Assembly: GCA_020284085.1 (NCBI GenBank)
Contig: JACEVL010000803.1
Span: 1,121,988 to 1,185,987, forward strand
Direction of reading: 5' to 3'
DNA length: 64,000 bases
Source: Aporrectodea caliginosa
Lineage: Eukaryota; Annelida; Clitellata; Crassiclitellata; Lumbricidae
Of the stretch, positions 1-17,468 are shown in pieces. The position numbers were made by a program, and so were the translations under genes. The first letter of the stretch is position 1; each line of letters starts with the position of its first letter. The notes beneath the pieces were generated by a model. The model made no database searches. It was not told where the DNA came from and worked only from the letters and a program-made list of their open reading frames with translations.

Positions 1-14
1 ATTGTCGAATTGAC

Positions 15-93
15 TAATCGTAATTGTAATCTCCATACTTCTAAAGCGCCACTCGAAAGCCAAGCGCAGGGCACCGACTTATTCACGAGCGGG
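15..93 (-). repeat. SINE-F copy (fragment)
   Basis: Member of a repeat family whose sense strand reads CGTGAATAAG, CTGGTGCCCTGCGC, TTTAGAAGTTTGG and ends in a GATTACGATTACG tail. Other copies are near 865-950, 4300-4388, 5642-5745, 39310-39405 and 60555-60645. Confidence 0.65.
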
Positions 94-294
94 GGGCCCG
101 TGGGCATTGGATAACATCTGGCACACAGACCGAGAGTTACCGAGTTCGAGCCCCCGTTGGGCGGATATGTTTGTAGGCTGCTATTAGCGCCGTTGTATTG
201 CAAGCTGTCTGTTCTGTTAGTAGTTAAGATTTAAATTGCATAACATGTAAATGTACAGCGCAGTGCGTTTGTCAGGCGCTTATTAAAGAAAAGA

Positions 295-296
<2 letters not shown>
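91..296 (+). repeat. tRNA-headed SINE-like repeat
   Basis: GGCATTGGATAACA resembles a pol III A box and GAGTTCGAGCCCC a B box. The 3' end (CAGGCGCTTATTAAAGAAAAG) runs into a (TTA)n tail, the usual layout of a tRNA-derived SINE. A similar tail occurs at 24825-24880. Confidence 0.55.

Positions 297-370
<74 letters not shown>
296..370. repeat. (ATT)n microsatellite
   Basis: About 75 bp of ATT repeats, continuous with the 3' end of the preceding SINE-like repeat, so probably its expanded tail. Confidence 0.9.
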
Positions 371-371
<1 letters not shown>

Positions 372-731
372 AACATCTCTCACAGATTTCCCTACTAAGA
401 AACTAAGAAGATGTAGAACTAAGAAGATATACAGTAGCCTTTGTGTATGTAAGCTTCCTGCTTGATCAATAAACGAAAATATCATCATCATACTTCAAGC
501 GCCCTTTCTGAACTTCTGCGTCCGCCAATGGACCACGACGTGCAGTAAGAAGATACACCTCTCAGATGGAAACCCGTTTTAATTTTAAAATGTGGGTTAG
601 GTTACTGTTGATCAAGACGTTAGCCATTAATCCCATTATTACAATCGCTTGAGACACTGCAGGGTTACTCTACGTGTGAACAGTTCACGTCATGTCCCAG
701 TTAGCGTATTAATTCTTCGTGTTCTTGTCAG

Positions 732-7379
<6,648 letters not shown>

Positions 7380-7761
7380 TGTCTCATATTAAATCATAGG
7401 CATTTGGGAGAACTAAATATGAGCTATTTCTAGCGTCTTCATACCTACATAATACATACACACATAAATACAAACATAAACCAAATATGCATACTAGGGT
7501 GTCTCTTAAAAATGAAAGTTTAAATTTTTAACCTCTCACCCTTTCACGTTGTTAGGTTCATGGAAAAACAATTTTAGAAAAAATTTAGTGGAAATCGGAT
7601 AACATTTAGAGGTGGCCCTTTGATGCCAAAGTTTTAGCAACGTAGGCCTATTGTTTATTACTATGCTACAATTGCTACATAGTTCGAATCATTAAGAGAG
7701 GTACAGATTGTCCTATTAATTTGCCAATTTCAATCTAAAGAAGGAGCGAAGCAGGCTATTA

Positions 7762-7762
7762 C

Positions 7763-7848
<86 letters not shown>
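7762..7848. repeat. (CAT)n microsatellite
   Basis: About 29 CAT units inside the left arm of the 2273-bp transposon. Confidence 0.95.
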
Positions 7849-8010
7849 GTACTGCAGAAGAGAAGGAAGATTACCATCCTTCCTGTGCTTCCGGTGATGG
7901 CCAATCCCCAAAGAGAGAACGGTTAAACATAATGTCTAGCACTCGACAGAACCAGCGTCTCATACAGAAGTGCCACCTTCATTGTCAGTGAAGTTGCATC
8001 TAGCAACCGC

Positions 8011-8115
8011 GTGGGGCGCGGTGGTGTAGGGGTATGTTCGGTGCCTTGCAGCCGGAGGGTTGCAGGTTCTAATCCATCTTGAAGGGGCGCTATAACAAGG
8101 GCTCATACATACATA
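8011..8115 (+). repeat. SINE-A copy with internal deletion, inside the transposon
   Basis: GTGGGGCGCGGTGGTGTAGG head and B-box region fused directly to the tail CTTGAAGGGGCGCTATAAC. The body is missing. It sits within the DNA transposon, so it inserted later. Confidence 0.85.
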
Positions 8116-8239
8116 CATCTAGCCTTTGGCAGAACGTTAGGCCTACTGATTTCAATATTAGCAGGAGTACAATTCATTGCTCCATGACCAAACTTCATTC
8201 CACCAAGTCGAACAAGCGAAAATCAGAGGTCACTGTAAC

Positions 8240-9420
8240 TGTACATTTGACAGTTGACAACACATTGGGATGGGAAGCTAATGGAAGATCTAACTTCCGC
8301 AGAGCATATCGATCGTCTTCCAATTCTTATATCAGGTGTTGGAGTGAAGCAGCTATTCGGTGTTCCGAGACTTCCATCCGGAACTACCGAGGCCCAAACC
8401 ACTTACGTCATCATGTCTTTAGAGGAATGGGGCATTATGGATCGTGTTGCGGGGTTGTGCTTTGACACAAATACTGTCCTGCCAAAGGCTGACAATGATG
8501 GTGGCATTTCTGATGCTTGCGCGATTATAGAGCAGAGGCTAGGAAGAGATTTGCTCTTCTTGGCATGTCACCATCATATGGCAGAGCCAGTGGTTTGGGC
8601 GACTTTCGAAGGGACAAGTGGTGCATCTACTGGCCCTGAAGTTCTTCTATTTAAGCGATGATGGAGGCATGACGTGTTCACTTGCAGGTGCCAGGCACCA
8701 TGCATTGTGCCAGATGGATGACCAAGGTTATACATGCATGCGATTAAAATCTGGCTCTTTCGTGATCAGTTCCAAATGACTGCTTCAGAGAAGAGAGGAA
8801 TTCGTGATCGGGCAACTTTTGCAGTTATCATCCACCTCAAGACCTGGATTACTGCTCAAATCGGAGTTGAAGCACCTCTGAACGACTTCCGACTCATGAT
8901 TGAACTCCTAAAATACCCACGTGAAGCCATTTTCAGCACAACAAGCAAAGAGCTTCATCTATGGTACTTTTCTGAGGAGCTGGTCGGACTGGCTCTTTTT
9001 GATTCCAGCGTGTCTGTGGAGATGAAGAGACTGATGCTAGCCACCATGTACGACTCAGCCCCGGATCATCTAGTGACATCCACCAAAGCGACCAAAAGTT
9101 AAATCTGCTGCATTACAGGCACCGGGGCCTGGAGTAGTTCTGCGCGATAAACACTCTTCTATAGTTGGCCTTCCTCAGACTTTCCTTGACATGGATTCGT
9201 CTGAATGCGATGAAGAGGAAACATTCTGGGGAATTGCGCATCATCAGCGGGTTGACAGTCGTCAATGACAGGGCTAAGTTAGGCGTGGCCCTCATTAAGA
9301 AGTTGACTGCCAGGGAGGAGCAACTAGAATTCCTCCTTCAAGTTGTCTCCGTCCATCGACGTAAATTTCTGGACTGCAGCGAAAAGACTTTTATGGCAAC
9401 ATATTCTGCGAAATTAGTTA
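8240..9420 (+). pseudogene. Decayed transposase inside the 2273-bp element
   Basis: Two open stretches remain (8254-8661 and 8698-9102), separated by a stop and a frame change, with later fragments (CDEEETFWGIAHH near 9210) further broken. Visible motifs are HWDGKL, DRLPILIS, GVPRLPSG, GLCFDT, LGRDLLFLACHHHMAE, then WMTKVIHAIKIWLFRDQF and LWYFSEELVGLALFDS. An Asp in WDGK, an Asp in CFDT and a CHHH..E block are consistent with an RNase H-like DDE transposase. It resembles uncharacterised repeat proteins seen in many invertebrates. Not functional as read. Confidence 0.7.
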
Positions 9421-9450
9421 TTAATTTTAACACACGTAATTATGTGGGAT

Positions 9451-9475
9451 ATATATATATATATATATATATATA
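9451..9475. repeat. (TA)n microsatellite
   Basis: Short TA run in the right arm of the transposon. Confidence 0.85.
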
Positions 9476-9767
9476 CCATAGATATAGACCCTATAGATAC
9501 AGGTAGATAGTAGAGAATTTTCTAGATAAGCAATAAAATGATTAGTACTACAACTGGCGATTAATTATCATGTAGCAATATTATACTTCCCATTGTACGA
9601 AGTATCATTAATTTTCTAAACTTCACGGCTCGAGGGCCACCTCTAAATATTATCCGATTTTAATGAAATTTTGTATAAAATTTTATTTCTATGAACCTAA
9701 CAACTTGGAGGGGTGAGAGCGAGAGAAATAGAAAAACTATTTTTTACTATTATGCTAAGAGACACCC

Positions 9768-10165
9768 TAATGCATACATACATACATACATACATACATG
9801 AACACATAAATGAAATGTACATATGCACATAAGTACATACATACACACATACATGCATAAATATATGCATGTATATGACTGTGTATGTATTTATTAAATA
9901 CATACACATATACATGCATATATAATTATATACATGCCTACATACATACATACATACATACATACATGCTCACATAAATACATACATGTTCAAATACATA
10001 TATTCATACATAGACACACATAAACACATATAAATACACACATAAGCCACAAGTACATACAAATGTACATTGCACATACATGCATACGTATGTATGTATA
10101 TCTGTATAACATACACATACATATGTACATACTTACACACACATACATTATAAACATACATGAAT
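9768..10165. repeat. CATA-rich microsatellite tract
   Basis: About 400 bp of imperfect ATACAT/ACATACAT. It begins at the transposon right flank. The frames open here encode only Tyr/Cys/Met/Val low-complexity sequence. Confidence 0.9.
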
Positions 10166-10680
10166 ATATGCTAGTTCAGCTGAGAAGCTGCATGTCAAAG
10201 TTTATTTAAATCCTGTAACTTAAATGCTATAGTTGGAAGTAAAGCTCTTGGAGTTGGATTCTTAAAACTCTTAACGAAGCAGCCTCTGCAATGATTAACC
10301 TATTAAAGGGTTCCCATATTCCCACATGGAAGTTAGTACAGGGCTAAAGTATTCTTCTCTTACACTCCAGCCACAGCAAAACTTAGCACTTAAATTAAGC
10401 CACAATATCAAGAGATTCAACAGTTTATTTGTCCAGTTTATGTACATCCAAAACCAGTTTCAGTCCTGAACAAATGTTTTATTACAAGAAATGGGAACAT
10501 AAGACACATACGGATTACAGACCAATAGTTTATGAGTTTCAATCAAAATTCTGTTAGCAATGAATACAAATAGCAGATATTTAAAGTCAAATTTTAGTCA
10601 CAAGTAGACGTTATGTAACCCAATACAGCCGTAGTTGATATTGACGTCTTCAGAATTGCGCATATGATCCCATGGGCAGA
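10166..10680. other. Unassigned intergenic sequence
   Basis: AT-rich sequence with short frames only. I see no exon, tRNA or recognisable element here. Confidence 0.5.
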
Positions 10681-10689
10681 GCATGATCA

Positions 10690-11020
10690 ATGGCGATGAG
10701 CAACTGTGCATAAAGGACTTGCTCAATGTCTCTACATATGTGCCACATCAGCTCTTGCCACCTTTCTATGAGGACAAGTACTTACTTCACAAGAGGACAG
10801 GACATACTTTTATGCTGCCTTTTGTTAAATCTAAACTGTTTAAAAGTTGCTTTTTTAGTCAATGCATCTCTAGTTATATTTAGTTGTGCAAGTGTGACTT
10901 TATAATCTTCTCCTGTTATAGTTTATTTTAAAAATATATGTAATTGTTCCATATAATGTAATGCATGTGCAGTTGTGCTCTTGTCAGATGCTAATAAAGG
11001 CTACTTACTTACTTACTCTC
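10690..11020 (+). mobile_element. LINE 3' end with (CTTA)n tail
   Basis: A fragmentary reading frame (10683-10883) ending TFMLPFVKSKLFKSCFFS resembles a LINE ORF2 C-terminus. An AT-rich 3' UTR with GCTAATAAAGG and a CTTACTTACTTACT tail follows. Similar tails end the repeats at 18600, 28640 and 41340. Confidence 0.55.
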
Positions 11021-12800
11021 TCTTGAAGAGGCTCAATATAAATCTGTGATTACAATTACGATTGGGGAAGGCTCAAGCAGATTACTCTACGCATCACAAA
11101 CCAAGCACTCTCTGCAATCTGAAACCATACCATTCATAACCAAGTCTACAGGTGGAAAAGAAGTGCAGTTTCAATATGACATTTATCTGAAAGACATATC
11201 CTAATATTCATTAAATTTTAACCGCCCATCTACTCTTATATGCACAAAAACATGGAAAGACAAGTAATGTTCACCTGATATTATTTCAATTTTATACACA
11301 ACAAATCACATGAACACTTCATTTACCCTTACATATCCATATATTAATTAATAGTGTATGTACAACGTTTACATGAATACTGCAGGTAGATTTAACATCG
11401 TCAATGACCGTGCGTTCAGAAACAGCACAAAAACATTTGCCCAAAAATGAGAAAGTAAACCGTCAGATCCTTTCAACTGGAATTCTGTGAGAGAATGGAA
11501 CCAAGAAAGACATAGCATCTGAAGCACATAAAGTCTTTACAACATGTTACAAAACTTTATATTTATATAGCACCTCTATATCTGAACTGAGCAACTGTAC
11601 ACAGTTATAGTAACCATCGTCATGAGACACATCATCAGCAGTATCTCCTGACGCCAGCCATTTGGCGGCGATGGGTACAAATAAATGATCCATTGTCATG
11701 AGCCACGAACCTTTACATAAATGCTTATATACTGTTACAAACAGCTCTATTTCTGAATGTGTTTGAACTTATCCATGCATCATCACATTGCATAACGGTA
11801 TCACAAAAATATACGAATATTGTACTGGAATTCATATGTTTTTCTGCAAAAAGCAATTTGCAAGGCTTCAATAATACTTCGCACTTGAATAAAGTGATGT
11901 TCATATTTACACATAGCTAACAGCAACTTGTAGAACTGGTATATAGGCATCTGGGACAACTAAACATGAACTACATCAAGTGTTTTCAAATCTACATAAT
12001 ACAAGTGACATGAGCTGAAAACTGTGCTCAGCCTAATGAAATGTTGAATATTCCCTTCAGCCAGTATGTAAGTGACGAGGCCCTTACAAAATATCACACA
12101 AATGATCTACAGATAGTTACAGCACAACACAGTCTAATCAGACCTGATTTTCTGAATAGGCATTGGTGCATAAACCAACTCATCAATTCTGTGAGGTGCT
12201 GAGAAAGATTTAACAATAGACTACCAACTCTTCCAATGACCAATTGTCCTTAATCTGCAGATATAATCCAACTACTATTATTATTACTATTATGATTACT
12301 GTTATTATTCTCACCTGACTGTGGCTTGACTTTGGTGCAGCATATGCAGATGCCGTTACACACTGATACAATACAAGTTGCTAATTACAATTAGCACAAT
12401 TATTATGATTACAATAATATTGTAATTATTATTACGACAACTTTTTCATTGCCAAAATGCGAAATTCCTAGACAATGACATTTTGTGAACGACAGCATGA
12501 AACAATTTGTTGTTTCTGTTTTACAGTATGAGTTAATTAGTTCAGTTAATTAGGTCAGCTAATTATAAGCTGAAACATCCTTTCAATTGGCTAAAAGCAC
12601 AGCACATTTGCCTCTGTAGTCGAAACTGCAATTGCTTTTCAATATTTCTACCAGCAGTGGATGGCATTTCAACATAATGTTTACAATGGCACACCCAAAT
12701 TAAGTATATTTTCCTAGCGACGAATGAGCAGGCAATTTTTATACGTGCTATAATTATGTAACATTTTGTCTACACATTTAGCAGCCAGTAAACTCACAAA
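11021..12800. other. Region downstream of the ATPase gene, no gene seen
   Basis: AT-rich sequence without convincing coding potential. On the minus strand it lies 0.6-2.4 kb beyond the ATPase stop and could be partly 3' UTR. A piece of the dispersed repeat seen at 3360-3560 lies near 11640-11740. Confidence 0.4.
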
Positions 12801-12819
12801 TTCAAAAGCTCAGGAAAAT

Positions 12820-13110
12820 TAAACCAAATGGTTCAATAAGTAACATCTAAACCAATGGTTCATCATGTTACAAAACAATCAAACCAGATGGTTCAATAAG
12901 TCACTTAACACCCAAACCAAATGGTTCAATAAGTCACTTAACACCCAAACCAAATGGTTCAGTAAGTCACTTGACACCCAAACCAAATGGTTCAATAAGT
13001 CACTTAACACTCAAACCAAATGGTTCAATAAATCAGGAAACACTTAAACCAATACTTCAGTGAGTCAGTTAAAATTCAAACCAAATGGTTCAAAAGATGG
13101 GTAACATCTA
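12820..13110. repeat. 33-bp minisatellite, open in one frame
   Basis: About nine copies of a 33-bp unit containing AAACCAAATGGTTCAATAAG and a CACTTAACACC spacer. The unit length is 11 codons, so 12865-13047 reads as an uninterrupted TQTKWFNKSLN repeat; no gene support. Outer copies are more diverged, inner copies nearly identical. Confidence 0.9.
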
Positions 13111-13341
13111 AACCAAATGATACAATAATTTGGGCTTCTAGAAAACCACCTAGTTTTATGTCTGGCAAACTCTAAACTCACTAAGCAAGTGAAAATGAAA
13201 TGGAAAGCTCTGCGTAAAACAAAAAAAGGATAGAACGTTTACTCTGTAATTTGGAGGTTAGAAACAACCCAATCGATCAAATACCTAACAACCATTTGCT
13301 TTGTGACTTCAAATCCCAATGGCGAAGTAAGTTAAACATTT

Positions 13342-13371
13342 AAAATTTATTAAAATTTATTAAAATTTATT
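13342..13371 (-). promoter_or_regulatory. Tandem poly(A) signals after the ATPase stop
   Basis: Three AATAAA hexamers on the minus strand, spaced 10 bp (13346-13351, 13356-13361, 13366-13371), 13-38 bp beyond the stop codon. They arise from a 10-bp tandem repeat. Whether they are the main cleavage signal is not known; they would give a very short 3' UTR. Confidence 0.5.
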
Positions 13372-13383
13372 ACAAATCCAGAA

Positions 13384-13548
13384 TCAGCTAATGTCGAGGC
13401 CAATGTGCCAGATGCCATCACTGTCCCTGGCACTCGTAACTTCGCCAACTGGCGGCCAAGAGCTGTCCACGTGGCTTTCATTTTGCAGCGTCTTGTAAAG
13501 TTTCTGCTTCTTCTGAGAGCAGCAGATTGTCTTGGCACAGCCTTTAAA
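13384..13548 (-). CDS. ATP13A: ATP13A-like exon 30 (stop)
   Basis: Residues 1136-1189 and TGA at 13384-13386. A Cys/Lys-rich start ([13 protein letters not shown]) is followed by [20 protein letters not shown], the usual C-terminal xWPPV block. The acceptor CAGCAAG|TTT is weak and was chosen because only it gives phase 0. Confidence 0.82.
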   Translation of the reverse strand, partial: FKGCAKTICCSQKKQKLYKTLQNESHVDSSWPPVGEVTSARDSDGIWHIGLDIS

Positions 13549-16500
13549 CTTGCTGGTATGACTAATAAAATCCTAAAACAAACCAATTAAATTATATAGT
13601 TTTTAATAAGAAAAACAAGTCATGTCTTGCATCATAATACATCTTCCATTAATAGGGTTTGAATTGTCCAATTTGAACTACGAAAGGAGTGTGAACTTCC
13701 TTCCTAATCACCTACTTCAGCTGTGCTTTGTTCTATGTCTAACTACAGTATAGGTAACTTAACTATGGTAGAGCATGGCTGTCAATTCACATTAACAGAG
13801 TCTGTACACTTTTCAAATGTTGCTTCTTTCAATTCAACACACAAGAAAACCACTTAGGCCTACACACATCAACTGTTATACATAGCTCAACACAAATCAA
13901 CTCTCTGTATTGTAGTTGATCATTTATAAAGCACTTCTCACACAGCTTCTTTCAGAAGCGCTCCCAGTGTAAGGTGCTCTGGGAGAAAAGGAAGGTTTTC
14001 AGGTGAGAGAACAAGGTAGAGATACCACCAGAGAGGAGGACAGAGATGGCAAAAGATCTGGATTGAGCCATTGTGGTCCTAACACAGGGACATGAAGAGG
14101 TGAAGCCAGTCAGAGGTTCTGAGAGGACGCAATGACGTGGAAGAGAGGGGACGGAGAATTTGGTGACATAGATATTCTGGAGCGAATATTAATTAAACTA
14201 ATCAAAACAGATACCAACTCAAATCAGTGTCAACATTGTCGGAAACACGTTCACAAAGAGTTTAAACATAACATGAGCGCCAGCAACTTACTTCAAACAA
14301 CAAGGCACTGAAGAAGTTGATTGCAGACAAGCCGAGCAACGTCAGGTTGAAGGCAAATGACGGAAAAATAACAAGCTACAAATACAGAAAGACAAAGAAG
14401 TCACTAAACTAAACTATAACCATAACCAAAAATTTTATTGATCCCATCAAAAAACAAACTGAAATACAATCAATAAGTAGAATAAAGGATGTCAGAGAAC
14501 AACAGGGAAACAAAACCCTATAAAAAGATCCCACTTAACAGGGTCACCCTTTCTTTGTGTGATATATGCAGCGACCATAGTTTGGTTTAATTACACATAG
14601 GTTCAATATAACTTAACTAGTTAACTAAGTAATCAGTTCACACACATCAGTCAATTGACTGTGCTATCAATTTCAGACACATATTACACATTTTATATAT
14701 ACTAACAAATCAAACTAAATAATTCTTGGAACGTATAATGACATCCTATCATCGCAGGTATTTTGTACCTTGTTCTATAGTCTAGTTAAGTTTAACATTT
14801 TGTTTAACTGGTCATGTATATGAAGCAATTATTTTCATTGTTAAGATTTTGCTACACCGTTTAATTAGCAATACAAACTGTTCTTCGTCGCCATCTGTAC
14901 TGCCTTTAATTTGGTGACCCAATTTAAGAGGACTCTGGTTCCTTTTGGGTCTTCCGGTAGTTTCTCAATACCATGTTAATATTTATGTCAATCTGTATTT
15001 TCTCTTTTTAACATTTTTTAAATTAAACAAACGACGAATATATCTAATATATATATATATACATATATTCTAAAAAAACGAAAATTTAATGTCTAATAAG
15101 AGCCAATTTCTTCAAAAACCTTACAAATTAAATTTTCAAGTCAGATTTATTAATTTGAAATTCTGTTAATATTGCCATGATGGCAAATCACAAGTACTGA
15201 CCAACAATACCATCTAAGTAGTTAATACCTGGAGAATGTCCTGCAGGAACTGAGGCGGATACAACACTATGAGCACGGTGAGGGCCGTCATAAGCACCAG
15301 CCAAACCAAAAATGGAACTGAAACATCAACATACAAAACAAGGTTCATGTATATACGAGCTGAGATTTTCTCATTTTCTAACAAAGTCAATTTAAAATTC
15401 AACTTAAACGTTACTTTGTTTGTTTGCATGTTCACTGACTGAAGACCGTATTCAGAGTTTTTGCAAATAATCAGTGGTTAAATACAGCCAGATTGGCAAT
15501 CTGGCACCCAAAATTTGCAACCCACTACCTAGACAATGAGATCTGCCATCTATGTATTGTAAGGTGTTTCACATGGTAAGATGATAGATTTTGAAAAGCA
15601 TGACTAAAGTTAGTCAAGAAATGCACACCTAACATGGGAGTCTAGATATTAATTGAAGTTACTAAGTTACAGTTACATTTAAGTTAACTAGGTAAACTCA
15701 TAAGGCAATAGAGGCAGGGTTCCGAGTGTTGAAAGACCATTTACCTTAAAAGTAGTGATTATTACCAACCAGTTCTGCTCTCCCTACTTCATTATAGGGT
15801 CTGTCCAGTGATATTATTATTATTATATGAAGATTTATGAAGCACATGTTAAAATAACTACCAAGAATAGAGAAGAGTCCATTTAGCTAAGAAGAGAGAA
15901 GTCCATTAAGCTAGCCCCAAGACAGACATGGGTTTGAAGTGCTCACAACTTCCTTTTACTTGGCCCCAGCATACAAGTGCGGTTGGCCAGTCCTCTCCCT
16001 TGCCGTCTCATCTTCCCACTGACAGTGTATGGTCAGTGTACTCATTATAGCCGAGATGGCTGGGCTGAAGGTGGAGCCAAAATCTCAAAAACATTTCTGC
16101 CCTGGCAGGGATTTGAACCCTACCTCTCAGTTAACAGTTTGGCACACTAACCAGTAACCACTAGACTACAATGCAGCCCTAATATAACTACAAGAGCCAT
16201 GATAAACTCGTTACTGTAAAACTCAATACTGTGAAAACTGCAAACGCAATCAGTTGCCTTACTGTTAGTCCAGATACGTTTCCGATAGGGTGGTCCTTTC
16301 GACAGGACAAAGGCCAACATCAGATACTGAAAAGACGAGACATAGAAAACGGATGTAGTATCCATCGACTTCTTGCTTGGCTCTCCATCATCACCACGTT
16401 TCGGAGACTCATACCTTTCAATGAACAACAGAACAACCGAATGTCAGTAAAAATAGGACTAATATTAATCTTCGTTTATTATTTCAAACTGACACACCGC

Positions 16501-17405
16501 AGTATGATTGCAATCTATAGTGTGAAAGGATGATCACAACTTACTACAGGAATCGAATTTAACTGTTTTGGCAGCAATGCAAGGTGCCATCATCCTACTG
16601 CTCATTTTACCAATGCCATCTGGCGAATGAAAGGCTGAGTCGACCTTTGGGAGGGTAGTGGGAAGCGATCCCACATCTGTGCTGATCTTCTGCTCTTCGT
16701 GCAAGAGTGTTATCATTACCCTAAACCCCCAGCTCTAGCCACCTCTTCGTGAGGACAAGTAGCACAGTTTTAACGCATACTGGGTACAAATGAACTAGAA
16801 TGAGTATAACAAAGAAGAACGAACATCTATAGCAGTAAACAATTCTGATGACTAAACAAAGCTATCACCTGTTCAAACAAACACCTGGTCCAAACTGAAA
16901 TTAAATCTGTATATTTCAAGGCTACCATATACCATGGCTGCTGACTTGTATAGAAGAACCCACAGAGCTGGAATGTCAGAATAAGGAAGATATGAATACT
17001 GATTCCGAAGATGTTACTGGCCGATGCGAGACTGCTCGTTGGCCGTTTTGCAACAAGATGATCATATGCTGCAGTTCGTCCCACTAAAAAATAAAACACG
17101 GCATCGTTAATATCATTCAAAGATATTAATTTTATTTTAATCCATTTTAGAGACCTTTTTTATTGCTCGTATCATGGCACAGACAAAGTAAAACCATAAT
17201 CCATAATCGTCATCTGTTTGTGAGTCCAGTTAAGATCCAGAAGTTAGTAATCGTGAGCAAATTTGGATCATTGTGATCGCTTTGAATACCCAAACTTAGC
17301 AGTTTCAATATGCTAAATAATTTAGAGAGTTATAAAGTACTAAAATTGTATTTAATACAATGCAAATATGATATGTATGTATGTATGTATGTATGTATGC
17401 ATTTA

Positions 17406-17436
<31 letters not shown>

Positions 17437-17437
17437 G

Positions 17438-17468
<31 letters not shown>

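Larger units (their letters stand above)
7495..9767 (+). mobile_element. 2273-bp DNA transposon with about 125-bp TIRs and 8-bp TSD
   Basis: The ends read TAGGGTGTCTCTTA...TAAGAGACACCCTA. Similarity between the ends extends inward about 125 bp on each side (shared blocks TTGTTAGGTTCAT, AATCGGATAA and ATTTAGAGGTGGCCC). The flanks 7487-7494 and 9768-9775 are both ATGCATAC. The interior holds a decayed transposase (about 8240-9420), a (CAT)n microsatellite and a later SINE-A insertion. An 8-bp duplication suits hAT or P superfamilies; I cannot assign it from motifs alone. The flanks are CATA-rich, so a chance match of the duplication is possible, but the termini fit it exactly. Confidence 0.85.

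Noticed and set aside
9768..10165. Cys/Tyr/Val-rich frames
   Set aside because: CATA microsatellite; no coding support.
13405..13590. 61-codon plus-strand frame
   Set aside because: Shadow of ATPase exon 30.
16926..17083. Shorter exon 26 ending at GTAGCC
   Set aside because: It would leave phase 0, which does not join exon 27 (needs two bases); the donor at 16884 gives the right phase.
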